Shown in pieces: positions 9,525-17,265 of a stretch of DNA of 45,041 nucleotides (position 1 is its first letter; the number at the start of each line of letters is the position of its first letter). The stretch spans positions 1 through 45,041 of the forward strand of contig JAABST010000036.1 of the NCBI GenBank assembly GCA_011390275.1, in the 5' to 3' direction. Source of the stretch: Geitlerinema sp. S16. Lineage in GTDB: Bacteria; Cyanobacteriota; Cyanobacteriia; Cyanobacteriales; Geitlerinemataceae. A program made the translations under genes and the position numbers. The notes below the pieces were generated by a model, which saw only the letters and a program-made list of their open reading frames with translations, did not search any database and was not told where the DNA came from.

Positions 9525-10682
9525 TTAAGGAGTCATGATGGCAGCATCGATCGCGCTGACCAAGCGATCCACGCTATCGGTCACCGCCAGAGATGCCATA
9601 CCTTGCCGCATCTGGGCGAGGGCGTCAGGATTTTGGAGTAATTCGATCACTTCGATCGCCAATTGATCGGCATTGAGATCGGCCTGACGGTGCATCCGCG
9701 CCGCGCCAGCATCGACAAAAATTTGGCCGTTATAAAACTGATGGTCTTCGGCGGCAAAGGGAAAGGGGATCAAAATGGCGGGCGTACCGCTGACGCTGAG
9801 TTCTGTCACCGCGCCTGCACCAGCGCGGGAAATCGCCAGGGTCGATCGCTGCAAGAGTCCGGCGATATTGTGATAGAACGGCAGCGAAATATATTGCTCA
9901 TGCTCGATCGATCCCGCCTCCGGGTCATTCTCACCCGTTAGATGTACCACCCACGCTCCGGCCTCAAACCAGCGCGGCAAACACTTGCGCACCATCTGAT
10001 TCACCGCCACCGCGCCCTGACTGCCGCCCATCACCGCAATCACCGGCACACCATCAGGAATCGCCAAATCCAGACCGATCGGCGTAAGAAACTCGGCACG
10101 GACGGGTGTACCGACGTGGAGAATGCGCGGTGCTTCGATGCGATCAGCCGCTTCGGCAAATCCGACCGCGAGGGTGTGACACCAGCGACCACAGGCACGA
10201 GTCACTTTTCCCGGCAAGGCATTCGACTCGTGCAAAATCGTGGGTAAACCCCGCAGACGGGCGGCGAGGATTGCCGGAGCCGCAATGTAGCCTCCAGTGG
10301 TTAACACAGCATCGAAGCGATCGAGCAAACGGTAGCATTTCCAGATCGAAATCCCAAGGCCAATCACAGCCTTCACTGCACTGACAATCCCACCCTGTAA
10401 GCCGGACACGGGGACATAGTGCAGCGGATAGCGATCGCCGACCAATTCCGTTTCCATGCGATCGCGCACCCCGAGCCATTCGATCTCCCACGGCGTTCCA
10501 TCCTGCGATCCCGGCGTTGCTGACCCCGATGTAGCCAAACGTTCGGCGATCGCCAGCGCCGGGAATAAATGCCCGCCGGTTCCGCTGGCCGCCACCAGTA
10601 GGCGGCGCGGTGGGCGGGATGGCGCAGACGTGGCGACAGTGGAATTAGCAGCGGTTTGGGCGGAAGAACGCTCGGGGGTCAC
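9525..10682 (-). CDS. murG: UDP-GlcNAc:lipid I N-acetylglucosaminyltransferase MurG
   Basis: A 385-residue GT28 enzyme that transfers GlcNAc from UDP-GlcNAc to lipid I, forming lipid II on the cytoplasmic face of the membrane for peptidoglycan synthesis. Residues 27-48 carry the donor/acceptor G-loop GTGGHLFPALAIAE. GGYIAAPAILAA and LPTILHESNALPGKVTR lie in the N-terminal domain. VMGGSQGAVAVNQM opens the C-terminal Rossmann domain, and SRAGAGAVTELSVSGTPAILIPFP is the UDP-GlcNAc-binding signature. The first 26 residues are Ser/Ala/Pro-rich and atypical, so translation may start slightly later, but no better ATG is available. It is not clustered with other mur genes here, as is common in cyanobacteria. 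Confidence 0.96.
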   Translation of the reverse strand: MTPERSSAQTAANSTVATSAPSRPPRRLLVAASGTGGHLFPALAIAERLATSGSATPGSQDGTPWEIEWLGVRDRMETELVGDRYPLHYVPVSGLQGGIVSAVKAVIGLGISIWKCYRLLDRFDAVLTTGGYIAAPAILAARLRGLPTILHESNALPGKVTRACGRWCHTLAVGFAEAADRIEAPRILHVGTPVRAEFLTPIGLDLAIPDGVPVIAVMGGSQGAVAVNQMVRKCLPRWFEAGAWVVHLTGENDPEAGSIEHEQYISLPFYHNIAGLLQRSTLAISRAGAGAVTELSVSGTPAILIPFPFAAEDHQFYNGQIFVDAGAARMHRQADLNADQLAIEVIELLQNPDALAQMRQGMASLAVTDSVDRLVSAIDAAIMTP

Positions 10683-10872
10683 GATATCGCGCTCGATCGA
10701 GTCGCAGGGATTTGTACAATCATTAAAAGATGACGCTACCGCAGCAAACGCGGCAAGGTTCTGTGGCTCGATTCATTCGATCCAACAAACCGCGACTGTC
10801 CCAAGCTGAAATATGGCTGGAACATTTGCCGGTAGCCTCAGTCGAGAACTTTACCCTAAAAGACGAGCGCTC

Positions 10873-11709
10873 ATGAGTAACGGTGGAATATTTCGGTACG
10901 GAATGCCCAATGGGTACAGCTCCGGGCGCAACTCACTTCGGAGTCCGTTACTTGCCGCGCTGCTGGCGATCGGTGGCGCGATCGCGTATGCCGTTCCCGC
11001 GCGTGCGGAATCGCCTGCATCGGCTCCTGAGGAGGTCTTGGCAATGATCGAGCGTCTCGAAACGGCGGCGAACGATCGCGATCTCACCAACTTGATGGAT
11101 CTCTACGCCTCAAACTTCGAGCATGACGATGGGTTTAACCGCCGCGATTTGCGCAGCGCGATCGTCGAGTTTTGGGATCGTTATGAAACCCTGAATTATG
11201 GAGTTGAGCTGCTCGACTGGGAAGCGACCGAAACGGGCTACACCACGGAAACAGAAATCACGATTACGGGACGTACGGCAGGTGATCGCCCCTACCAACT
11301 GGAATCGGCCATGCGATCGCGCCAAACCTTCATAAACGATCGCCTGGTGCGTCAAGCCACCCTGGAAGAAGCCAGCACACTATCGGCGGGCGACGATCCC
11401 CCGACAGTGCGTATCCAGCTTCCTGACGGCGTGGCTCCCGGCGATCGTTTTGAATTTGACGCGATCGTCCTCGAACCCCTCGGCGATAACTTTTTGCTGG
11501 GCGGCGTCCTAGAGGAATCGGTCGATCTGGCCATCGATCGCGATCCGGCTTTCATCGAACTTGAACCCCTCAATGCGGGCGGTCTCTTCAAAATCGGGAC
11601 AGCTCCCGCCGAAAGCAGCGATCTATGGATTTCCGGGGCGATCGTCCGTAAGGATGGGATCACGATCGTTACCCAACGCTTACCCGTTTCCTCTTCCGCC
11701 GCTCGCTAG
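10873..11709 (+). CDS. exported protein with NTF2/SnoaL-like domain, function unknown
   Basis: A 278-residue protein starting at ATG 10873 (the frame extends to 10813, but the internal start gives a cleaner export signal). Residues 20-45 form a hydrophobic signal segment ending AVPARA, a plausible signal peptidase site. The mature N-terminal half (about residues 48-155) has the layout of an NTF2-like fold: a helix 'EEVLAMIERLETAANDRDLTNLMDLYASNF', then 'FWDRYETLNYGVELLDWEA' and antiparallel strands. The C-terminal half contains a beta-rich segment (PPTVRIQLPDGVAPGDRFEFDAIVLEPLGDNF). Similar exported proteins are found across cyanobacteria without a known role. The stop codon is 14 bases upstream of repeat copy 1. 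I assign no function. Confidence 0.75.
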   Translation: MSNGGIFRYGMPNGYSSGRNSLRSPLLAALLAIGGAIAYAVPARAESPASAPEEVLAMIERLETAANDRDLTNLMDLYASNFEHDDGFNRRDLRSAIVEFWDRYETLNYGVELLDWEATETGYTTETEITITGRTAGDRPYQLESAMRSRQTFINDRLVRQATLEEASTLSAGDDPPTVRIQLPDGVAPGDRFEFDAIVLEPLGDNFLLGGVLEESVDLAIDRDPAFIELEPLNAGGLFKIGTAPAESSDLWISGAIVRKDGITIVTQRLPVSSSAAR

Positions 11710-11723
11710 TTCAGCGAATGCCC

Positions 11724-11852
11724 TAGGGCGTGTCATCAATTAATCGTAGAACCCTTACCGGGTAAGCTGTTGAACGCCCGCCCCAACAAAAAAGCTAGGG
11801 GCTGTAACCCTTGCTGGGTAAGCGCTAGAAATTTAATTGATGACAGCCCCTA
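11724..11852. repeat. dispersed 130-bp TA-flanked inverted-repeat element, copy 1
   Basis: A 129-bp element with imperfect terminal inverted repeats of about 20 bp: left TAGGGCGTGTCATCAATTAA; right end, read inward, TAGGGGCTGTCATCAATTAA. Both ends carry TA. Inside, two similar 16-bp segments (CCCTTACCGGGTAAGC and CCCTTGCTGGGTAAGC) form a direct repeat, and an extra TAGGGGCTGT occurs internally. It differs from copy 3 (28749-28877) at about three positions. It lies directly after the stop codon of the exported-protein gene. It has no coding capacity and looks like a MITE. Confidence 0.88.
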
Positions 11853-11885
11853 AATCTGCCCAGCTCCTTTCAAACGTTCCGATCC

Positions 11886-12614
11886 ATGAATGTGAACACC
11901 CAAACCCAAACTGATCGCTCCGCGTCTCCTGAGCGCAGCCGATCGCGCCGGGGATGGCTGGGGATTGCTCGCCATCCCCTCGTCATTCTGACGATGTTCT
12001 CGGCACTGTCTGGCGCGATCGGTCTCGCGATCGTCAACGGTTGGGTGGACTCACTGCGATCGGAGTTATTCCCGCCGCCGCCGCTACCGGTAACCGCGAT
12101 TCGATCGCTCATTGTCAATCAGCTCGAAGATCAGCAGGCTTTACACACCGCAAAGCAAACGCTCACAACAGTCGTCACGAGTGAGCAGGAGCGTCGTCTG
12201 GGTCGTTTTTATTTGGGCGAAACGGTGTTGGTCTATCAAGGGGTGGGGTATGCCCGAGCCGCGATCGACCTGCGCCAAATCCAGCTCGTCAATGCGGATC
12301 TGCAAAACGGATCAATTCGCGTCATTTTGCCCCCGGCTCATCTTGCGGGCATCGAGCTGGATGTGGAGCAATCGAATATTCTCGAAGAACAACGCGCCTG
12401 GATCGCGCCGAATGTGGAAACTCAGCTTTACGCGGAGGCCGAGCGGACGGCGGTACAGCAAATGCGTCAGGCGGTTTGCGGGGGGGATGCGTTGTTCGAT
12501 CGCGCCTCATCTCAGGCTTCCACGCTGATCCGCGAAATTTTAACAGCGGCTCGCTATACCAACGTGATCATCGAGACAATGGATGGCGATCGTCAGGGTT
12601 GCCCCGCCGGTTGA
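11886..12614 (+). CDS. DUF4230 domain protein, membrane-anchored
   Basis: A 242-residue protein. Residues 28-50 form one membrane helix (HPLVILTMFSALSGAIGLAIV). The rest is a DUF4230 domain, recognised by 'TLTTVVTSEQERRLGRFYLGETVLVYQGVGYARAAIDLRQI' and 'VILPPAHLAGIELDVEQSNIL', with a C-terminal helical part (AERTAVQQMRQAVCGGD..). DUF4230 proteins are widespread single-pass membrane proteins without an established function. The start at 11886 is the first ATG and lies 33 bases after repeat copy 1. The element therefore separates it from the preceding exported-protein gene and may break what was once one transcription unit. Confidence 0.85.
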   Translation: MNVNTQTQTDRSASPERSRSRRGWLGIARHPLVILTMFSALSGAIGLAIVNGWVDSLRSELFPPPPLPVTAIRSLIVNQLEDQQALHTAKQTLTTVVTSEQERRLGRFYLGETVLVYQGVGYARAAIDLRQIQLVNADLQNGSIRVILPPAHLAGIELDVEQSNILEEQRAWIAPNVETQLYAEAERTAVQQMRQAVCGGDALFDRASSQASTLIREILTAARYTNVIIETMDGDRQGCPAG

Positions 12615-12683
12615 GAATTCAGACGAAATCACGGAACTTGGCTTCGCTGCGAGCAGCCGGATTCCTAGGGACTCCGGGCTATG
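12615..12683. other. intergenic spacer
   Basis: The spacer between the DUF4230 gene and the MITE-like element. No gene, promoter or strong hairpin is evident. Confidence 0.3.
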
Positions 12684-12823
12684 TATAGTCAGTTCAATAA
12701 AAAACGAGACATGTTGACTCTGTCCTGCTTGTTCGCAAACCGCATTATTCGCTGCGCGAAGGCTACGCCCACGACTCCGCTCAACGCTCTCGGCATGTTC
12801 TGAAAATGATTGAACTGACTATA
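12684..12823. mobile_element. MITE-like element with 15-bp perfect terminal inverted repeats
   Basis: TATAGTCAGTTCAAT at 12684-12698 is the exact reverse complement of ATTGAACTGACTATA at 12809-12823. The match continues imperfectly inward (GAGACATG against CATGTTCT), giving about 34 bp of partial pairing. The ends carry TA, as expected for the target duplication of Tc1/mariner-IS630-type elements. The roughly 140-bp interior has no useful reading frame. It was not seen again in this window. The transposase family that might mobilise it is inferred only from the TA ends. Confidence 0.75.
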
Positions 12824-12875
12824 ACGTGAGTACGGGATAAGGAATCGGCTGAAAGCCTTATCCCGTACTCACGTT
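12823..12875. repeat. perfect 20-bp inverted repeat abutting the MITE
   Basis: 12823-12842 pairs without mismatch with 12856-12875 around a 13-nt loop (AATCGGCTGAAAG). The left arm shares its first base with the end of the MITE-like element. Runs of A follow on the plus strand, so it is not a standard terminator for plus-strand genes. Origin and role are unknown. Confidence 0.7.
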
Positions 12876-12891
12876 AAAAAACATAAAGAAA

Positions 12892-12917
12892 CGAGCCGTT
12901 CGTAAATGAACGACTCG
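12892..12917 (-). terminator. probable terminator of the HLIP gene
   Basis: CGAGCCGTTC (12892-12901) pairs with GAACGACTCG (12908-12917) with one mismatch and a 6-nt loop. On the minus strand the stem is followed by TTTCTTTATGTTTTTT. It lies about 125 bases past the HLIP stop codon. Confidence 0.6.
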
Positions 12918-13042
12918 AAAAATTTCCAGGTTTTAGAGCGAAGCCTGCGGTGGAATCACAGACTTATTGTGAAAGCGGATCAAAGGGCAAATTCTGGAGT
13001 GGGCGAATATTGACGCAATGAGTCCGTTGGGTTGAATCAAGT

Positions 13043-13183
13043 CTAGATCAGGCCGATTTGCGACAGGATGCCTTGACCAGTCATGATCTCAGTTGCAATA
13101 CCGATCACAAAACCAAGCATAGCCAGACGGCCATTCCAGGTTTCAGCAAATTGGGTAAAGCCGAATTTCGTTTCGTTTTCCAT
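13043..13183 (-). CDS. hli: high-light-inducible protein (HLIP/SCP family)
   Basis: A 46-residue single-helix protein. After a short polar N-terminus (MENETKFGFTQFAE), the helix ETWNGRLAMLGFVIGIATEI carries the chlorophyll-binding signature of the LHC superfamily (E-x-x-N-G-R-x-A-M-x-G-F). The tail TGQGILSQIGLI is typical of cyanobacterial HLIPs. Such thylakoid proteins bind chlorophyll a and carotenoid, associate with photosystem II assembly intermediates and chlorophyll synthase, and dissipate excess energy. A GAGGAGAT ribosome site precedes the ATG at 13183. The gene lies 190 bases downstream of ctaB on the same strand and has its own 3' hairpin, so it is probably transcribed alone, typically under high light or stress. 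Confidence 0.95.
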   Translation of the reverse strand: MENETKFGFTQFAETWNGRLAMLGFVIGIATEIMTGQGILSQIGLI

Positions 13184-13373
13184 GATGTCTATCTCCTCAA
13201 GTGAGTAAGATTGAGTGCCTCTACACAGAAGTTAACACAGGCATCTAGTGTGTGCAACGTTTTGTGAAACAGGCTTGACCTTTTGCTGGACGGTCTGTTC
13301 GGCTTTCCCTCATTGGCTTGGTTCGGTAGCCGGGACGGACGGTAGCAGGAGCTACGAAGAGGCCATGAAAGAC

Positions 13374-14354
13374 CTATTGAGGCCATAGCTGAGTTGCGAG
13401 CTGGATCGCTTCGATCGTGAGGTGTTGACTGAACGGCAGACTATCGATCGCCATCGCGAGACACAGCAGCATCAGGTAAAAGATCGACCACTTAAACGTA
13501 TCTTTGGCGACGTTGATATCGTCGGGCGTTTGCAGCAACGATCGCGCTTTGACCAGAAACACTGCGCCCAAGACGATCGCTGCCAAAGCGTAGATTGCGC
13601 CACAAACACCGAGCGGGTACACCAGCCCCAAGGTTGCCGCCACCGTCAGCCAGGTATACACCCAAATTTGCTTCGCCGTTTCGGCATTACCGACGATCGT
13701 GGGCAACATCGGTACATTCACCTCGGCGTATTCATCGCGAATATAAATCGCCAGCGCCCAAAAGTGCGGCGGCGTCCAGAGAAAGATAATGCCAAAGAGG
13801 AGCCACGCCGCCCAGGAAAGTTCGCCGGTTACGGCGGCCCAACCCACCAGCGGGGGGATCGCACCCGCCGCGCCACCGATGACGATGTTTTGCGGGGTGT
13901 GGCGCTTGAGCCAGTGCGTGTAAATCAGGACGTAGGCGACGATGCCGGATTGTGCCAGCAGGGCGGCGGTGAGATTGGCGAAGTAGGTCAAGACCGCAAA
14001 GGAGGCGATCGCCAGAACAGCCGCGAAGATCAGCGCGTCACGGGGACGAATTCGCCCGGACGGGATCGGACGCCAGCGGGTGCGCTCCATGATCTGGTCA
14101 ATGTCGCGATCGTAAAAACAGTTGATCACGTTGGCCGACGCTGCCGCAAACCAACCGCCCGCCAGGGTCGCCAACAGCAATATCGGATCAACATCGCCCC
14201 CCGACGCTAGAAATACCGCTGCGGCTGTTTCAATCAGCAACAGGACGATGATGCGCGGTTTGGTGAGCTGGTAGTAGCTTTTGCAAAGTTGCCCGAGGGT
14301 TTCGTGGTGACGATCGGCAGGGTTGCGAGTTGTGGTGTTAAGCAGATCTTGCAT
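13374..14354 (-). CDS. ctaB: protoheme IX farnesyltransferase (heme O synthase)
   Basis: A 326-residue UbiA-superfamily membrane enzyme that attaches a farnesyl group to heme B, giving heme O for the terminal oxidase. The first Asp-rich motif is [22 protein letters not shown] (residues about 96-117). The second conserved loop is [18 protein letters not shown]. About nine hydrophobic segments are visible, and [17 protein letters not shown] opens the domain as in the family. It lies 137 bases after ctaA on the same strand, and together they form the heme A branch divergent from ctaCDE. Also known as cyoE in other bacteria. Confidence 0.96.
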   Translation of the reverse strand: MQDLLNTTTRNPADRHHETLGQLCKSYYQLTKPRIIVLLLIETAAAVFLASGGDVDPILLLATLAGGWFAAASANVINCFYDRDIDQIMERTRWRPIPSGRIRPRDALIFAAVLAIASFAVLTYFANLTAALLAQSGIVAYVLIYTHWLKRHTPQNIVIGGAAGAIPPLVGWAAVTGELSWAAWLLFGIIFLWTPPHFWALAIYIRDEYAEVNVPMLPTIVGNAETAKQIWVYTWLTVAATLGLVYPLGVCGAIYALAAIVLGAVFLVKARSLLQTPDDINVAKDTFKWSIFYLMLLCLAMAIDSLPFSQHLTIEAIQLATQLWPQ

Positions 14355-14491
14355 AATTCTCGGTTAGATCTCAGATCAGGGGAATGCGTGCGAACTATGG
14401 TTGATTGAGGCTGGGGATGGTGCAGGCGAGGGTCATAGTCATCAATCTAGGAGACTCGATTGCGGGGTCGCCCCCGAGGAGGGGCAAACGA

Positions 14492-15475
14492 TTAGGCAGA
14501 TTCGTGGAGGTGAGTGTGATCCATCGAAACGGGACGATCGCGCCGCGCCAAGATAAAAAAGGCGAGCAGCGTACCGAAGAGGGTTGCGCCAATCAGTTGG
14601 TGTGCCACGGTTAGCAGTTCAACCTGGAGATGGAGATAAAACGTTCCAAAACCAAGGCCGATTTGGAGCAACACGAGCAAGCCAGAGCTATAGGCGAGGG
14701 CGTGAAGCAGCGGATTGAGAAGGGGCGATCGCCACGCCCAAACAACGAGCGCCAACACAGCGAGAGTCGGAGGGATGACGCCGAACAGGTGGCTGTACAT
14801 GATGCGACAGAGGGATTCAAAACCGCCTAAGCACTGATGTAGTGCCCACTGGGAGGATACCAGCGCCCCGATGAGGCTTTGGAGATACACCAGGAAAGCG
14901 GCGATCGCCCCAGCCCAAGAAATCCGGCTGTGAAATGGCTTGATCACGTCCTGGGAACGATGAGACTGAGATGGAGGCTGAGGCAGCAGCGCCACCGCAC
15001 CCATGACGATCGTGGCAAAGAACAGCAGCGCCGTTCCCAGATGAGCCGTCACAATCTCAAATCGCAACAGCTCTGTCACCGTTAGCGCTCCGAGTCCCCC
15101 TTGGACGACCACCAGCACCAAGGCCAGCAGGGAGACCGGCAGCGTCCAAGCCGGAAGCTGCGATCGCCACTGAAGACTACGCACCACGAGCCAGATCGTC
15201 ATCAGCCCGATCAGCGAGGCATCGAGGCGATGAAACCATTCCAGAAAGACTTGCAGGTTCATCTCGGCGGTGGGAACGAGCTTGCCGTAACACAGCGGCC
15301 AATCGGGGCAGGCAAGTCCTGCATTGGCGACCCGCGTCGCACTGCCGATCGCCATCAGCGCTAGGGTTGCGAAGGCCAATTTCCAGAGCAGACCCCGTAT
15401 ACGATCAATCGGTTGGCGCGTTGGGGTCGCGCTCGCTGGCATGGAAGGTTGAAGCGGTAAAACTGGATTCGTCAT
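14492..15475 (-). CDS. ctaA: heme A synthase (CtaA/COX15)
   Basis: A 327-residue membrane protein that oxidises the C8 methyl group of heme O to the formyl group of heme A. Eight hydrophobic helices are visible. Conserved features include GSATRVANAGLACPDWPLCYGKLVP in the first loop (with the CPDWPLC cysteine pair) and the helix histidines in EWFHRLDASLIG, VTAHLGTA, MYSHLFGV and VAHQLIGATL. The frame begins further upstream, but the ATG at 15475 (MTNPVLPLQPSMP) gives a length typical of the family. CtaA and CtaB are translated from the minus strand, head to head with ctaC. Confidence 0.95.
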   Translation of the reverse strand: MTNPVLPLQPSMPASATPTRQPIDRIRGLLWKLAFATLALMAIGSATRVANAGLACPDWPLCYGKLVPTAEMNLQVFLEWFHRLDASLIGLMTIWLVVRSLQWRSQLPAWTLPVSLLALVLVVVQGGLGALTVTELLRFEIVTAHLGTALLFFATIVMGAVALLPQPPSQSHRSQDVIKPFHSRISWAGAIAAFLVYLQSLIGALVSSQWALHQCLGGFESLCRIMYSHLFGVIPPTLAVLALVVWAWRSPLLNPLLHALAYSSGLLVLLQIGLGFGTFYLHLQVELLTVAHQLIGATLFGTLLAFFILARRDRPVSMDHTHLHESA

Positions 15476-16070
15476 GGCGTCACCAAAGTCGTTGCGAGGC
15501 GTTGGTCGATCGCGGCTCAGTCGCTGGAGAAAGCTATAGAAAATAATTGCCGTCGGTTCAAACCGTAACAAACCCAAAGAGTCTTAGCTTCCACCACCCA
15601 GAAATGTCTACTAAAAATGGAGTTCAACGCTATAAAAACAGGAATTCCGAGTGATTTTCTACCGTTGTGTTAAGCGCTTTTTGTTTCACAATCAAAGCGC
15701 CGAAACCTTTACCAGAAGAGCAAAATAGACCTAAACCCGGTTCACCTCATAGCCTTTGCTCTTAGACAAAACTGTTATGTTTATTGACAAATATGACAGC
15801 AACGTAAAGATCCCAAAGAAAACGTAAAAAACTAGGTCGTATTCCGGCAACCTCAAGACGACTGCTCTAACTTAGAAGACAACCCGAGGCTTGTGTTTTC
15901 GATCCATCGCTCGTGGCGCATTCGTAACCAGTCCTATGACCTCTCCGATTCGGGTTTGTCCGAAGGGGGCTGAGATTGACATTGCGATCGTCACGTCTTG
16001 AATGATTCTGAAGTCGCGGCCTCGTTACTCGCCCCGTCGCCGAACTCACGCCGAACTCACGTCGAACTAC
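15476..16070. other. divergent regulatory region between ctaA and ctaC
   Basis: About 595 bases that must contain both promoters for the oxidase locus. A TTGACA sits at 15784-15789, but no good -10 was found at 16-18 bases from it. Just before ctaC, CGAACTCACG occurs twice and CGAACTAC once in tandem at about 16040-16069. Nothing else was recognised. Confidence 0.4.
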
Positions 16071-17093
16071 ATGGAACGCGCCAAAATCTCACCCGCGATC
16101 AGCATTTCCGTTTCCGGGGTTGCCATCACGCTCATTAGTCTCTGGTACGGCCAGAATCACGGCTGGTTACCAGAGGCGGCTTCGCAAAATGCTCCCCTCG
16201 TTGATGGTCTGTTTAACCTAATGATGACGATCTCTGTTTGGCTGTTTCTAGCCATTCAGGGCGTAATTATCCTCGCAATTATTAAATTTCGGAAGCAGCC
16301 CGGAGACGAAACGGATGGCCCACCGATCGAAGGAAATCTACCGCTAGAGCTGGTCTGGACGGCCATTCCAGTGGTGATTGTCATGGTGCTTGCGGTCTAT
16401 AGCTTCGATGTTTACCAGCAGATGGGTGGACTCGATCCGATGGCATCGCACGACCATACACGCATGGCAAAGGTTTCTTCTGGATCGGCGATCGCCGGTT
16501 CCCTGGGTGGAGATCTCGGCTTGCCGCGCGGTGGCCAAAAAGTGGCGCTGGGCATCGGCGCTAATCCCAAATCAGAGGGCATCGATGCGGATGTCACGAT
16601 CGACGTGATGGGTCTGCAATACGCCTGGTTGTTTACCTATCCCGGTAACGTCATGGCCGGGGAACTGCACGTCCCCGTCGGTCGCGATGTTCAGCTCAAT
16701 CTTCAAGCTCAAGATGTTTTGCACGCCTTTTGGGTTCCACAGTTTCGCCTGAAACAGGATGCCATTCCGGGACGCATGAGCGAGCTGCGTTTTCGCCCAG
16801 AGAAGACGGGAACCTATCCGATCGTCTGTGCGGAACTGTGTGGCCCGTTCCACGGCGCGATGCGGTCTGAAATCATCGTTGATTCGCAGGAAGATTATGA
16901 CGCCTGGTATCAAACTCAGATCGCTAGTGCGATCAATGAGTCCAGCGATTCACGGTTAGCCTCCGTTGCGATCGCCGTTGACGTGATTGGCTCGACCGAC
17001 CTCAGCGATGCCGATCGTCTAGCGCTACATCCTAACGCACCCGCCATCGACGCCAAGGCGATCGCCCAGATGGCGCACCATCACCACGATTAG
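16071..17093 (+). CDS. ctaC: cytochrome c oxidase subunit II
   Basis: A 340-residue membrane-anchored subunit that accepts electrons from cytochrome c6 or plastocyanin at its CuA centre. There are two membrane helices (about residues 10-28 and 48-72, with LWYGQNHGWLP between) and a further helix at 95-112, followed by the periplasmic/lumenal cupredoxin domain. CuA ligands are complete: His218 in VLHAFWVP, then C253-A-E255-L-C257-G-P-F-H261-G-A-M264. The region at 120-170 is a Gly/Ser-rich insertion. The C-terminus ends in HHHHD and may bind metal. The ATG at 16071 (MERAKISPA) is chosen because the upstream in-frame extension from 16002 is Arg-rich and unlike the family. First gene of ctaCDE. 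Confidence 0.96.
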   Translation: MERAKISPAISISVSGVAITLISLWYGQNHGWLPEAASQNAPLVDGLFNLMMTISVWLFLAIQGVIILAIIKFRKQPGDETDGPPIEGNLPLELVWTAIPVVIVMVLAVYSFDVYQQMGGLDPMASHDHTRMAKVSSGSAIAGSLGGDLGLPRGGQKVALGIGANPKSEGIDADVTIDVMGLQYAWLFTYPGNVMAGELHVPVGRDVQLNLQAQDVLHAFWVPQFRLKQDAIPGRMSELRFRPEKTGTYPIVCAELCGPFHGAMRSEIIVDSQEDYDAWYQTQIASAINESSDSRLASVAIAVDVIGSTDLSDADRLALHPNAPAIDAKAIAQMAHHHHD

Positions 17094-17265
17094 ATAGATC
17101 TACAACAATCCCGAACCCTCTGAACCGTTAACATTTGTCCAGCTTGAACAGCTTGAAAATATGGATGCTGGGTTTGGGATTGCCCTACGAGGCTCGATCG
17201 TCACCGCACCCGATCCGTCCGCCTTTCGCTCGACTCCTTAATAAGAACCCTCTTCGAGACCCACC

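Noticed and set aside
13422..14210. 262-codon plus-strand frame opposite ctaB
   Set aside because: Shadow of the heme O synthase gene: Arg/Gln/Asp-rich translation with no domain.
16040..16069. Tandem CGAACTCACG repeats before ctaC as iterons or operator
   Set aside because: Only two full units and a partial one. They fall in the discarded N-terminal extension and no regulator is implied.
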